Below, piece after piece: positions 21,060 through 32,519 of a stretch of 64,000 bases of DNA. The stretch is taken from the NCBI GenBank assembly GCA_026874595.1, contig CM049308.1:34096027-34160026 (forward strand). The letters are read 5' to 3'. Within the stretch, counting starts at the first letter, position 1. Each line of letters starts with the position of its first letter. The notes under the pieces are model-generated. The model did not search any database. It worked only from the letters and a program-made list of their open reading frames with translations, and was not told the origin of the DNA. Source of the DNA: Sipunculus nudus. Taxonomy: Eukaryota > Annelida > Sipuncula > Golfingiida > Sipunculidae. The translations under genes were made by a program, and so were the position numbers.

Positions 21060-21360
21060 TACAAAAATTTGAATTGAAGGCTGAATAACTAATTTTTACG
21101 CCAAATATACCCGGCCTGAGACCTACACATCAAATTAAATGTGTTACATGCCAAGGTAAATATTAGACCCCCTGATAGTGCCAGTTTTGTACTGTCCAGA
21201 AATTTGAATTGAAGGCTGAATAACTAATTTTTACGCCAAATATACCCGGCCTGAGACCAACACATCAAATCAAATGTGTTACATGCCAAATATACCCGGC
21301 CTGAGACCTACACATCAAATTAAATGTGTTACATGCCAAGGTAAATATGGGACCCCCTGA
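21060..21360 (+). repeat. Imperfect ~130 bp tandem repeat, copy 1
   Basis: The phrase AATTTGAATTGAAGGCTGAA...TACCCGGCCTGAGACC...ACATGCCAAGGTAAAT is present twice almost in full and a third time without its first third (from about 21283). It starts where the PIF1 homology ends. Copy 2: 59020-59320. Confidence 0.9.
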
Positions 21361-21842
21361 TGTGTACTGTCCATAGCTTCAGTACTGAAATAGTAGTTGT
21401 GGTTTATATTAAATACATATATAGACCTTTGGGTCATGGACACATTGTGCAATTCAATCAAATTTGTAGATAGTCATGAGCACTTTCTCCACATATCATG
21501 TAGTACATAACATCTTGGAAAAGGTTTAGCTTAATCATCATTTTAATCATCAATATTAAAAAAAGGAATATTTTTATGATGACCTGCAAAAATATTTTAT
21601 GTGGTCATGCCGTCATAGAGAACAAAGCCTTTAAATTAAACTTCATTGTGCGACTCATGCGACCCTTTACATCATTTAAAAAACTTGTTAGAATGGCAGG
21701 AGGTGGGGAGGTGGGGTCGGAAATTGCCGGCGAGAGGGGGTAGGGGGGGTGGGGGTAAGAAATTGGCGGGAGGGGGGAGCGGGAAAATGTTTGATTGCGG
21801 ATCACCCCACCCCCCTCAAGAACACACACATTTGGAGAATTT

Positions 21843-22441
21843 CCTCAATCTCCTCGCAGCTTTCAAGCAATTTGAAATAGACCTGAACAAGTATCTTGTG
21901 ATGGAATAAACAAAGCATCAAACTTTGACACAATAAATCCAACAAATATCTGATCTTATATAACTTATCAATATTTGCATTTGGAGCTGAATCATTAGAA
22001 ATATAAAGATAAAGATTGATTTCCTTGAAACTATCACGTGACATTATATTGGGCAATCTCTGAAGTACATATAAATCATCATCATTGTCCAATACATATT
22101 TAGTGATGGTAATATGATAACATCCATGACAAAACATATTCCAGTGAATTCCTTTATTTCATCTATTGTAACATGTTCCAATTTCATTTATTGTTTATCT
22201 GAATTTGATTGTCGTTGTTGCCTAGCATACGGGTTTGTGCTGCTGACCAGAACACTGAAGACATTATCTCTAAAATATTTGGAGAATGTCAGAGTGGCCA
22301 ACATTCCCTGGCTGCCTCAGCTGACATCTGAAACTGGAGTCCTGTTTGCTTCCCAGGGTTGAAATTTCTTATGAAGTATGCTGAATGGTCATGTGATTTT
22401 TTCCACTCCCCATCCAAGATGCCTTGACTAAATCTGACCAT
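21843..22441 (-). pseudogene. PiggyBac transposase N-terminal fragment, copy 1
   Basis: Minus-strand pieces in the piggyBac order: NFNPGKQTGLQFQ, then FRDNVFSVLVSSTNPYARQQ, then TIDEIKEFTG. A frameshift follows, then YVLQRLPNIMSRDSF, NLYLYISND, DKLYKIRYLLDLL. This is the conserved N-terminal half of DDE_Tnp_1_7 transposases. Several stops and frameshifts interrupt it. The acidic catalytic SIDE-type motif expected next is not recognisable, and homology ends near 21843 where copy 1 lacks 1.45 kb. No terminal repeats or TTAA target sites were assignable. Confidence 0.72.
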
Positions 22442-22449
22442 TCAGGGGC

Positions 22450-23225
22450 CTTATTTTGCCATGTTTCTATATATTTATTTGTAATATGCAAAATGTTACC
22501 TACGTAATGACAGCAACCTGCTCTCCATGGGAGCCGTCATGATCCCCGTGAGGCATCTTTATGGTAGTTTCCTTGTCCCACGAATTGTGATAAACCGATT
22601 CGGAGTCAAAATCGCGGCAGTGTCACTGCATATTAATTTATATTGGCCTTTTCATGTTACCAAGACGACGCAATTAAAACGTCTCAAATTTTTCATTCAT
22701 TCACCAGTCAGGGAAAAATAACCTAGACAACACTTGTATAATTTTTAAAGGATCATTACGGCATTGGCCCTTACACAGCTGTTGTTATGACGAGGACTTG
22801 TATGAACACAAAACCACGTTTCACCCGCCTTATATGGCCGGCCCGTCTGGGAGGGGTTATAGGTCTCAATTTTATTAACATACAATCATGTGGTGCATCT
22901 CTAAATTACAAAAATTCAAAATGTCCGCCAAAATGACGCATTTGGCCCACTCATCATAAACTTTATACGTAGATACTACATTTAATATGTCAATATATGT
23001 GTCTTCGGGGTGAGGAAACCAAAATCTCACCTATTTAATATGATTAACCCTACCTAAAATGAGTTTGGTGTGAGTTTTCGTAATTGTATCCGCCAAAAGA
23101 GTTTTCAGCCCACTGCCGCCGCCGCGTAAATGTCCGGAGAACTCCTCCGTAACCGCTGGGTGGATTTTTATAAAACCCAGGATTTTGTTTGGGTCACATG
23201 TGAAATGCTGCGCCCCGATTTTGTT
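22450..23225. other. No gene recognised, copy 1 (copy 2: 61850-62635)
   Basis: The minus strand at about 22520-22620 reads as an acidic Ser/Asp-rich stretch (DFDSESVYHNSW), which could be the N-terminal tail of the piggyBac remnant. The rest shows nothing assignable before the satellite. Confidence 0.4.
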
Positions 23226-23229
23226 TTGG

Positions 23230-24520
23230 CCTCTGACCTTTCCTCTCTGCCAGTCGTCCATTTGTGCGTCTGTTTCCATACATAAACCCACATATCTCGG
23301 GAACTCTTTGACCGATCAGGAAAAAAAATTGTACAAATGTAGCCCTTGGATATGCAACCAAATATAAACAAAAAATGGTGGCGCCACCTGCAACCATGTT
23401 TGCACAGTGTCCATCTGTTCATCTGCCTTAGGTTAAAATCACTCGTATCTCTGCAGTGGTTTGACTAATTCACCTGAAATTTGGCATGCGTATACATCCT
23501 GGATAGCTTTCTTGATTTTATGACAGGTAGCGCCACCTACATCCACGTTCACACTGTAGACTTCCGAGCTCATATCTCAGGATCCGTTTGACCGATTGGG
23601 CCAAAATTGTACATGTATCTCACATAGCTCTTTATCATACGCAAAACTGGTGGCGCAACCTGCAACCATTTTTGCACAGCGTCCGTCTGTTTGTCTGCCG
23701 TGGGATAATATCACTCGTAGCTCGGCAGTGGTTTGACATATCTGCCTAAAATTTTGCGGTTTTATAAATCCTGGAAAGCATTCTTGATTTTATGACAGGT
23801 GGCGCCACGTACATTCTAGTTTACGCTGCAGACATCCAAGCTCATATTTCGGGAACCTTTTGACCGATTGGGCCAAAATTTTGCATGTTTATAGATCTCA
23901 CATAGCTCTTTATCATAAACAAAACAGGAGGGGCCACCTGCAACCATTTATGCACAGCGTCCGTCTGTTTGTCTGCCGCTGGCTATAATCACTCATATCT
24001 CTGTAGTGGTTTGACATAACTGCTTAAATATTGCAGGTTTATACACTTGGATAGCCTTCTCAATTTGTTTGGCAGGTGGCGCCACCTACATTCTATTTTA
24101 CGCTGCAGACATCCAAGCTCATATTTCGGGAACCTTTTGACCGATTAGGCCAAAATTTTGCATGTGTATAGATCTCACATAGCTCTTTATCATAAACAAA
24201 ACTGGAGGGGCCACCTGCAACCATTTATGCACAGCGTCCGTCTGTTTGTCTGCCGTGGGCTATAATCACTCATATCTCTGAAGTGGTTTGACATAACTGC
24301 TTAAATTTTGCAGGTTTATACATCTAGGTTAACCTTCTCGATTTTTTTGGCAGGTGGCGCCACCTACATTCTAGTTTACGCCGCAGACATCCAAGCTCAA
24401 ATCTCGGGAACCGTATGACCGATTGGGCCAAAATTTTGCATGTGTATAGATCTCACATAGCTCGTAATCACACACAAGAATTGGTGCCGCCACCTGCCAC
24501 TATTTTTGCACAAGTCCTTC
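23230..24520 (+). repeat. Satellite-like array, ~276 bp period, copy 1
   Basis: About four and a half units. Landmarks such as GTCTGTTTGTCTGCCGTGGG recur near 23690, 23963 and 24239. Each unit has two halves with a TTTGACCGATTGGGCCAAAA motif and the palindrome AGGTGGCGCCACCT, perfect at 24074-24087 and 24352-24365 and its GGTGGCGCCACC core at 23377-23388. Unit spacing is near 276 bp. Several short frames inside it are artefacts of the repeat. Confidence 0.88.
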
Positions 24521-24598
24521 TGCTCATTAACCGAATTTTTCCATGGATATATGGCTTTCATTATTACTTTACAAGGATTATCGGTGTCAAATAGCCCA

Positions 24599-26330
24599 GA
24601 TCTGACCATTTTAACGCGATCAATCGTACCCAGTACGTATTATATGCCATATTTGGTGATGGTGATTTTATTACTTTTAATATATCTGTTAATCACTTTT
24701 TTATACAAAATCAGTAATATACCACCTTGCAGCAATTGCTGACACATTTACATAAACAATTTCATAACCACAAGCCGCAACCAGATTTAGCTATAGTAGC
24801 CTCCATAATTATATAACACTGTCAGTCCATTCTCAGTTCATACTGTAGTCCATACTTGTGTTATCACAGCAGTTTTCCTATGTAAAGATGATAATGATAT
24901 AGACATCACTACATCGATAAGTTCTTGCACTATAACTCTAGTTTATATCCAGTTTTTTCAGGAACTCCTGATGACCAAACTGGGCAGGTATGTTTACGAC
25001 AGCCTGGAAGAAAAGGACTCAAGAAAATGCCTCATAAAAACCTATGATGGCAGCATGGACAACACAAATGAGTGCCCAGAGAGCACGGTACGTTGCTTTG
25101 GGGACAAGTGTGCAGATCCCAGACATTTCTAACATCATACATGTGGTGTACCCTCTCTGTGGCAGGAACTGAGGCGTTGTGCAAGGATCCGGGGATGACA
25201 GGTGTAGCACAGCGGTATACCTTGCCACCCACCTGGCATCAAAAGCCCAAAACAGATAGTAACGAGGTTATGATGAAAGGAAGACATGGCTGTCAGGAGT
25301 GGTAGAGGGAACTACATTGTGCTACAGAAGAGCCATTCTCCAACACTTCGTCATGATAACATGGCATACATTATCCAAACAGTCTTTAACAAGTTTTTTT
25401 TCATATCTTTCATTGCATCTTCCACTAGTCATCTTGGACTCACTTATTCTTCACTTGTTTGGGCCGCCATGATTGTTTGTTAAATGTCCTCCGTGTCGTC
25501 TGTCGCTTCTTTACTGTCTTGACCTTGTTTTATTTCGATAAATGTTAAAATATTTCCGGTAACTGGCTGGTCTTTGGTACTTGCTATCCTTTCTTTAAGA
25601 GGCATTTTTTTTTTAATTCTACTTTTTATGCTTAATTTTCTGATTTTTACTACGGGCGCTTCCTGGATCATCCTCACCAGCTCTTAATTACACCGGAAGT
25701 CCTCCGACAATAAGACATTAACCTGTGAGGAGGCAGTAAGTGATGTATGGCTTCCCCCAGAAAGAACTGTACCGGTAGTTGATCACACGGAAATTCCTGT
25801 TTGAGATATCTCAACGGAAAAGGGGAGAAAAAGGACCACGACTTTGTTTACATGTAATTTTTCTGAGGGTAGGTCACTGCTATACACTGCAATGTTTACA
25901 GGGATGTAGCCTTGTGGTTTAATAAAACCAGTTGGGGCTAAACATCAATTCTTGCTAATCTAACAAAACACCTATATATTGATGATAAAGATACAGTATA
26001 CCTTGAATCGAAACCCTTCCTTTTATATACATTGGCTGCAAGGGTTGGCGAGTTTCTGCCATTGCCATATCTGCCTTGGTTTCTGCCCGGTACCATGCCA
26101 TGCGGCTGAAATAGCTTTCTGCCCTTTTTGTTATGTCATATATATGCAGTATTAAGGGAGATACATTTGCAAACTGATAGATAGTATACAAAAGAAAAGT
26201 CACCGGGCATTCAAAACTCTATAAATATTGCAAGGATTAAAATGTATCAACAGAAGAATTTATGCAAATCAGATTGAAGATAAATTTCACCTGGAGTGGC
26301 AATTTTGTTTTGAGCGCCTACTCACAAAGT
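24599..26330. other. Spacer, left part: no gene recognised
   Basis: AT-rich start (24600-24950), then a more GC-rich patch at 24960-25320. This patch begins after TTTTTTCAG and has coding-like composition on both strands. A plus-strand frame reads RYVYDSLEEKDSRKCLIK up to a GTACGT donor near 25088. No family is recognised. It could be a decayed transposase piece. Poly-T and AT-rich sequence follow. Confidence 0.35.
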
Positions 26331-26343
26331 CTGACAACAAGTG

Positions 26344-26745
26344 TCAAGTAAAAACCGGCTTCTGTGGCTTAATCGGTATAGTAGCAGTAGAGTCTGATGT
26401 TCGCGGCAACATGTTCACAGTTGTTTCAATTTGGGTGGGTACGTTGACCAATGATCCTTTTAGTGACAACTGCGAACCTCTTATCTGCATGAAAGGTATT
26501 CGTAATGCAATAAGTCTTTCTTCTAAGGGAAACAAGTTCAATTCAGGTGGTTTATCTGGAAACCGCATTCCATTATATACTGAGTTTTTGGGTCTTGTGG
26601 CATTTCAGAGCATCAAGACAAGTTGTGCACAACCACTGTTTATTGTCCACTGATTTTACAGATGTAATATGTGTTGCTAGTAAAGTGGGGTGTATTCTGT
26701 CTGGCCAGCTATCAGAATTCTTTACAGAGTGTCTGAACCATGTCT
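26344..26745 (-). pseudogene. Helitron-type DUF6570-like fragment
   Basis: The minus strand reads WLCTTCLDALK and KLSI, then after a one-base shift NGMRFPDKPPEL, LFPLEERLIALRIPFMQIR, LSLKGSLVNVP and VNMLPR. This is the conserved block that precedes the Rep/helicase region in many animal Helitron proteins. It starts with a CxxC and is followed by LExRLIALRIPFMQI and KG-VVNVP. The frame ends at TGA (26344), and the expected downstream block is unrecognisable. It is one decayed fragment outside the large duplication. The antisense 141-codon frame (26228-26653) is a shadow. Confidence 0.72.
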
Positions 26746-27880
26746 GATATAGATCTATGAAATTTCAATATACACTCTGTTAGATCTGCGCCCTGTTTTC
26801 TCTTCAAATTAACTGTTTTTTTTTTAATTCTTTCTGTAGGATTCATCTGTTCTTTTTTGTGCCCTGGTGGCTGTATTTCTGCGAGTCTCGGTTATTCTGT
26901 GTAGAAGGTCAGTTCTTTTCCTTTTTTTCCTTATTTCCGTGCTCTAGTTTTTTCCCCCCTGAAAATAGCTCAAAAGTCACCGAAACCTTATTTCAGACTT
27001 CCAATTTTATCCAGGGAGATTTAACATGGACCTGCCTTGATCTCAATCAATTTAGAAGTTTCTAAGTCCAGCTATCATAATGTGTGCAATTATGACTAAC
27101 AGGGTGCTTAAAATATGTTCTTTAACATATCTTTTAGCATATAGGTTACCCACAGCAGCCAACCATATAAGATGGACAGATGGAAAGCAAAGCATCTAAT
27201 GTGGGCAGTTTAAAAACTGGTATTTTCAGCGAAACATCAATGCATCTACTTGACCATTTTGTCATTTCTGTTTTTTTTGCAGGTTTAGAAAAGGATTTCA
27301 TGAGCAAGATTTTGAGCAAAAAGATAGATTCGGTGTCACAAGCATCTGTCAGCAAATTATTTATATAATTTATAAAAATGGTTCCATTCCATATTAGGTC
27401 TATTAAACTGAGAAATCATCAGAACAAGTAGAAGTACATTTTCCCTTGTGTTGTCATTCACTTTTCTTTTCATTTAAATATATAAGATATCTGTACACAC
27501 GCACACATAGAATATTATCAAATGTATATTTTGGTTAAGTTAGATTCTGAACTCCAAAATCTTATTTGATCAATTCAATGTAGCTATAAAGATGGCCTGC
27601 AGGGTATGTTGGTTTATCCATCAGTCTGTACGTGTGTCTCTCATTATAATTTGTGGAATCTTATATTTCCTGAAATCTCAACCAGGGCAATAATATTAAA
27701 TTGAATTGTTATATTAAGCTGAGCTTAAATGAAAACAGGACAGCAAACAGAAATTTAACATATAATGTTTCATAAAAATTCCCGGAATGCGTATTTTAAT
27801 TATTGGGTAAAAACATTAAGAACAGCGTAGATAGCTTTTATTATGAATAAGTCAATATTTAAAAATGATTTTTCTTTCAG

Positions 27881-27970
27881 CTGATATGCTATTTATGTTT
27901 TTCATTTTCGAGTATGGCCTAGAGGCATGGAAGAGGGTGTCCACAAAAGATGACCTGTCGAAAATTGAAA
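27881..27970 (+). other. Candidate isolated exon
   Basis: TTTCTTTCAG precedes and GTAAGG follows a 90-base frame open in one phase (DMLFMFFIFEYGLEAWKRVS, then TKDDLSKIE). Composition and splice sites look exon-like, but there is no recognised family and no neighbouring exon that I can connect. Confidence 0.25.
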
Positions 27971-28549
27971 GTAAGGATAATTAATAATAAATTAAAAGTT
28001 GATCTGGATACATATAATTCATCCTCATCAAGCTTTGTTTACTTATAAATTGCTATTTAAATGAATGCATTCAGCAACAACTGTAAAATTAATTTCAAGT
28101 CTATAAATATTGGCATTTTATGTTCCATTTTGAACATACAAAAATATCTGCACCACCCCAACCCCCAAGCTAAGCTACATCCGATGGATTAATGGTGGCA
28201 TCAGCCTCCAATAGGTTCATAACAGACTGTGTGATGGCCATGGCATATACACATCAGAGGAAAAATCTCAGCAGTACATAGGCATTATTTAAACATTGTT
28301 TTAAATATTTGATAGGAAGAAAGGTATTAACGAAACGAATGTTAAAAAAGTAAGTAAAAATATGATTATTTATTAATGTTATTGATTTTCAGAATTTATG
28401 CATGTGTGGTCCAGGCTTGCACCAAAATGGAGCACTGGCAGTGTCTGGCCAAATGCTGGCTGAATTGGTAGGCCCTCCAGAAGGCAAAAAGTTCTGAGAA
28501 TAAGAAACACGAGCAAAGACCTTAAAAAATCCATCCAGTGATGAAGTAA

Positions 28550-28830
28550 GTTCAAGGAACCAGGTAGTCCTAACCTCAGCTACTTTTACAAGTTGCATCC
28601 TGGTGAGAAAGTTTTCAACAATCACTGGTAATTTCTCATTTAAAAGTAAGTAAAACTTGTTCTACCTATTTACAAATATATGAACAGAACCTCTGTAACA
28701 CACTTAATACACCTATAGTGCTTTACTCCTTAAAATATTAAGATTTCTGCCAATATTTCTTTCTGATATTAGAATCATAATTATACTCATGTAAACAAGT
28801 GCACATGGCGAAATCAGTCATGCAAAATAT
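28550..28830 (+). repeat. Third, inverted copy of the 19.5-19.87 kb module
   Basis: From GGAACCAGGTAGTCCTAACC through the GTAAGTAAAAC donor and on to AATCATAATTATACTCATGT, this matches the reverse complement of about 19870-19490, with roughly 15% change. It lies in the spacer outside the large duplication. The 199 bp exon-like part is truncated on its 5' side here. Confidence 0.7.
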
Positions 28831-29465
28831 ACACTGCAAAAACTACAGAGGTGATTATCTAATAAAGCACCCACGGGTTTCAGTTTATAATCATGCTGAT
28901 AAACCCCGTGTACGGGTTGAGTCTGCATATTCAACCTTTAATAAACTTGTGCCACGACTTATTGCCGCTAGACGTCCAAATACTGGTTCTCAAATGCTAT
29001 GAGGTGTATCCGGTCACATGATACAAGACGCATAAATACATAGAAAAAACCCATGGTTCGCTATAAACCTGTCAGTTTGAAAGGTAGCAACAGTTAATAG
29101 TTTTGTATATCATTATTTGAGGAATGTTCACACATTCATGCATGTTTGTAAAATTTGGTGAATAAAGCAGCTGGGGTTTAACAGACACGTTTGGAAACTA
29201 TTGTGAAGCAGGACGGACAGGCGTAAACCATTTAATTTTTAGTCCCTACTCATACGGTGCAGGAATAACAATAAATGTACTGGCACATTTATATGCAACA
29301 CACATATATCGGTGATGTACAAACTCTGACCAAGTCTACTTTTAGGGACTCTTGGCTTGGACTGAATTGTGACCCGAGCTGCTTGAACTCTCGATTTGAG
29401 TGGCTTAGACTGACCTGACACTGTCGACTAATATATATATATATGTGTGTGTGTATTCTTTTAGA

Positions 29466-29978
29466 TTGCTAGTATTGTCCAACCACTGGACACAAGGGTG
29501 AAAAAAAAGATCATAGAACTCGTACAAGAAGGAGTAAGTGTTTGTGAAATGATGGGTCACGAATCTCATTTTGTGTCCAAAAATTATCAAGCAAGTATTC
29601 AAGCAAGTAACTTCACTATTCAAAGACTGACCTAGAAAATCTTGAACAGCTGATCCAGAATTGGTCTAGAGAGTCACCAGATAAACTCATTTTTTTCTCG
29701 CCCATATGTACGCTTTTTCCACAGCGCTTTACCCATAGGACTCCGTCCTGCTTCTAGTCCTTCCGCAAGTCTTAACGCAGAGGACCGTGTGGACCTTGAT
29801 GGCCAGAAAAAAGAAACTCTTCTCTTTATCCATCAAACAAGTTATTTTTTTTGCGTCAAGTCCAACGTGGACGACAGCTTGGTGGCCTCTTTTTGTTGTC
29901 CTATATGAAAACGCTACAGCGATTACTGAAGCACTATCGATGCTAAAGCAGATGAATCCGGACTGCATGGCAACCTAG
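29466..29978 (+). pseudogene. CARF-like (ALS2CR8 family) fragment
   Basis: In broken frames the order matches the calcium-responsive-transcription-factor-like family: PLDTRVKKKIIELVQEGVS and CEMMGH, then DLENLEQLIQNWSRESPD and IFFSP, then TLLFIHQTSYFFCVKSNVDD, and finally YENATAITEALSMLKQMNPD. A piece between the FIHQ and FCVK motifs is deleted (the usual DATYKTTKY segment), and there are several stops and frameshifts. In invertebrates this family is often transposon-associated. The window does not show whether this was a host or mobile gene. Confidence 0.65.
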
Positions 29979-29989
29979 ATGTTGCATGG

Positions 29990-31045
29990 TGGACTTGGTC
30001 ACCTGAAACAGTTCACAGAGGTATATTATGGCACAAGTCATGGAGTCGTCTTTGTATTGCTGCCCTAAATACTTCGTTAAAACATTTCAACCTTACAGTT
30101 TGAATTAACCCTGTAAAGATACTTTTCACCTGAATTTTCCCTGAGTGCTGGTTGGACATAACGACTGTAGGCTGCAGTTGAGCAAAAACTTCATCATCAG
30201 CATTTAAGTATTAGGGAATTAAACTAAACAGATCTGCAGTGATGGGACAAGCCGGACTGATAGGACAGACTGAGACCATTTTATTAGTCCTTCTCCCTTA
30301 CAGACCTTCTTGCCCTAGAATTTGGTGATAACTAATGAAGTATGGCCAATGACTTAGTTAAGCTTCCTGAACCCCGGCCGAAAATTGCTGAATTGGACAG
30401 CCAGATTAATTGGCACTGCGACAGTGAATATGTGACCACATAGAGCAGACTCAAGTGTAAAATTTTGTTGCATAAATGATATGTCTTTTTCTCTGATTTG
30501 AACACTTGAGACAGCTTGGATGTCCTGGACAGCAAAATTTGCATGGAAAAAGGACTACCTGAATGGTTTATTAAACAGATACTGAATAGGGACATGATGG
30601 GGCCAGTCGGACTGACTAAGACCATTTCAGTAGTCCTTCAAAAATTAGAATTTTTTCCCTCAAATTTTCCTCAGTATGAATTTGCTTATTTAATGTTTTA
30701 TTGAACACTAAGTACTTTTCTTGCTGGAAATATATAATGTTGTACACATGTACATATGAATTGCATGAATGTAGTTATAATAAGTTCAATTTATTTATAT
30801 TTTATATTAAATAAAAGTGTTAATTTTAATAAAAGAAGCAAAGTAATAGTAGAAGTTAAGCTGTAATGATTTCAGGTATAGTAACAGATGAATTACTTTG
30901 TCCTATTATATATGATATTATATATGTTATATATGATATTATATATGTTATATATTATATATATCTTACCATAATATTTTATAATAAACTATAACTAATA
31001 TAAAAAATTGAGATTAAAAGTTTATTTAGAAAAATATGAAATACC
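29990..31045. other. Spacer: no gene recognised
   Basis: The related phrases GGACTGATAGGACAGACTGAGACC (30255) and GGACTGACTAAGACCATTTC (30608) indicate a diverged short duplication. An AT-rich alternating TATATATGATATTATATATG stretch lies at 30905-30965. Confidence 0.5.
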
Positions 31046-31049
31046 CAAA

Positions 31050-31218
31050 CGTACTCATGAAGTACTCATATGAGTACCGAGTACTTTCAAAGTACTCGAG
31101 TTCAAGTACGAGTACTTTTGTGATTTTTAAAAAGTACTGGAGTACGAGTACTGAGTACCCAAAAAAGTACTCATGAGTACGAGTACTATGAGTACGAGTA
31201 CTTTTGGACCCAACTCTG
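31050..31218 (+). repeat. GAGTAC/GTACTC-rich cluster with hAT-like end
   Basis: About 160 bp densely packed with GAGTAC, AGTACT and GTACTC hexamers in both orientations (for example TACGAGTACTATGAGTACGA), ending in TTTTGGACCCAACTCTG at 31202-31218. Read inwards, the end is CAGAGTTGGGTCC, similar to hAT transposon termini, which often carry such subterminal motif clusters. The other end and an 8 bp target duplication were not found, so this is probably one end of a truncated element. Confidence 0.5.
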
Positions 31219-31349
31219 CTTACAACCAAACCCTGAATAAGAATGGGTAGAACAATGTTTCCAAAATAAATTATTTGCATTTGCTTGCATCACCTCTACT
31301 AATAGAAGAATATGCAACCTGAAGATACGTTGATATCATATTTGAGGGG

Positions 31350-31420
31350 GAAGATGTATTTTGCGTGTACTCCTTGCTTTAAAAAGCGTTTGACACAATA
31401 AACCGTAATACACCACTTGG
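31350..31420 (+). pseudogene. Non-LTR reverse transcriptase motif remnant
   Basis: A short frame reads KAFDTINRNTPLG after an in-frame TAA, the shape of reverse transcriptase domain A (KAFDTINH) of LINE elements. Only about 20 codons can be recognised. Confidence 0.35.
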
Positions 31421-31429
31421 ATAACCATC

Positions 31430-32200
31430 TTGTATTATTTATTCATTTACGCTCGCGCTACGGTCCATTCTATCGAATAAATTGAACAAATCGTAATTGA
31501 TCAAAGTATAGATACTAATAAATCAAAGTTCAACATAAACATAGCGTGCGTGGTTTTTTATATTTAATATAACCAACCCAGTGCAGTCTCACCAAACTCC
31601 GAAGCTATATAAAACATACGTGTGATTGTGCCTTCCAGCCACAATTATATCGCTGCTAAAGGACTAAGACCTGTCACAAGCATCTGACTTTACAGAAACA
31701 CATAGTTCAGCAATTTTCTTGCAACGCTGCTACGTGAATATTTCTATGATGATCTCAGCATTTTTGGACACATCTTGCAACTGTTCTTATTTCCTTGCGC
31801 GCGGCAATCATTGATTTTAAATATTTGAAGACGATAGGGCACTTAAAGCTATAAGGTTCGGTTCATTTCTTGTAAGTTGATATGCACCCCATTTCTTAAA
31901 GTACTTTTCATCTGCTTCTTGAACTGTCATTTTCCCGGGGGTAAGACAATAAGTGACATTCTATTGGAAAAATGTCACGGTTGACCGGCGTGTATAAATG
32001 CATCAGTTATTAACAACGAAGTTGGTTTTACCCGGAATTTTTGCCTCCCCGTCCGTCATGACAGCTTAACATGCGAAAGGCGGAACTTTTGCCCCTATTA
32101 GTTTATTTCAGATTCTTCTGGAAGTTTTTATTATTTTTTAAATAGGTATCTGATGCTAATCTTCACGTTTAAAATGATTTGAAGTTCAATGTGTGTGTAC
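31430..32200. other. Spacer: no gene recognised
   Basis: AT-rich sequence with GC-rich islands near 31450 and 32040. No assignable frame. Confidence 0.5.
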
Positions 32201-32204
32201 TTGT

Positions 32205-32470
32205 TAAAAGACGCTTAAGATCGCCTTTATGGTCTTCTTAAATCAAACAATGAATTGGTCCACAATGGTCCAAAGCCCAATACATTGCCTGGTAGACGCA
32301 ACAGTTTTAGCCAGTTTGAATAAATATGGAGACATGTTTGTCTAACCCTTAACCCTTCTCTCGACATTTAAATAACCTGAAGTGTTTCTTTTATTTGAAG
32401 TACAACTCTCTATTTGATTAAAGTGTATCGTATCCATTTAATAAAATGACTGAGGGAAAATGATTTTTTT
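32205..32470 (+). repeat. Diverged ~260 bp direct repeat, left unit
   Basis: Starts GACGCTTAAGATCGCCTTTA and contains AATGAATTGGTCCA and CCTGAAGTGTTTC. It matches 37200-37465 at perhaps 75-80%. It is non-coding, 5 kb from its partner and close to the LINE remnant. Confidence 0.7.
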
Positions 32471-32519
32471 AGTACTTAAAAAATAAGAATTTCAGTTCTA
32501 AGGAATCGAACGATATTAA

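Larger units (their letters stand above)
1..24598 (+). repeat. Large direct duplication, copy 1
   Basis: This segment recurs in the same orientation and order at 38203-64000. Every coding remnant in it has a counterpart, and most translated stretches differ by zero to two residues. The offset is 38185-38202 up to base 5770, 38084-38096 up to 13280, 37951-37959 up to 21835, and 39404-39406 afterwards. Each step marks an indel. The homology begins at the first base of the window, so the true left edge may lie outside. It stops being matched at 24598 only because the window ends in copy 2. A genuine segmental duplication and a false haplotype duplication in the assembly fit equally well. Confidence 0.97.
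26750..29460. other. Spacer: mostly nothing assignable
   Basis: AT-rich. It contains the candidate exon at 27881-27970, the inverted module at 28550-28830, and an ATATATATATGTGTGTGTGT run at about 29431-29456. Frames at 28389-28625 (minus) and 28799-29002 (plus) have no recognised product. Confidence 0.4.

Noticed and set aside
21060-21360. Regular repeats considered as a CRISPR array
   Set aside because: The units are ~130 bp and contiguous without unique spacers, and the sequence is eukaryotic.
23031-23422. Cluster of overlapping small ORFs on both strands
   Set aside because: They lie at the start of the 276 bp satellite and show no coding pattern.
26228-26653. 141-codon plus-strand ORF in the spacer, the longest there by frame length
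   Set aside because: The minus strand carries the recognisable Helitron-type motifs (EERLIALRIPFMQI); the plus frame is its complement.
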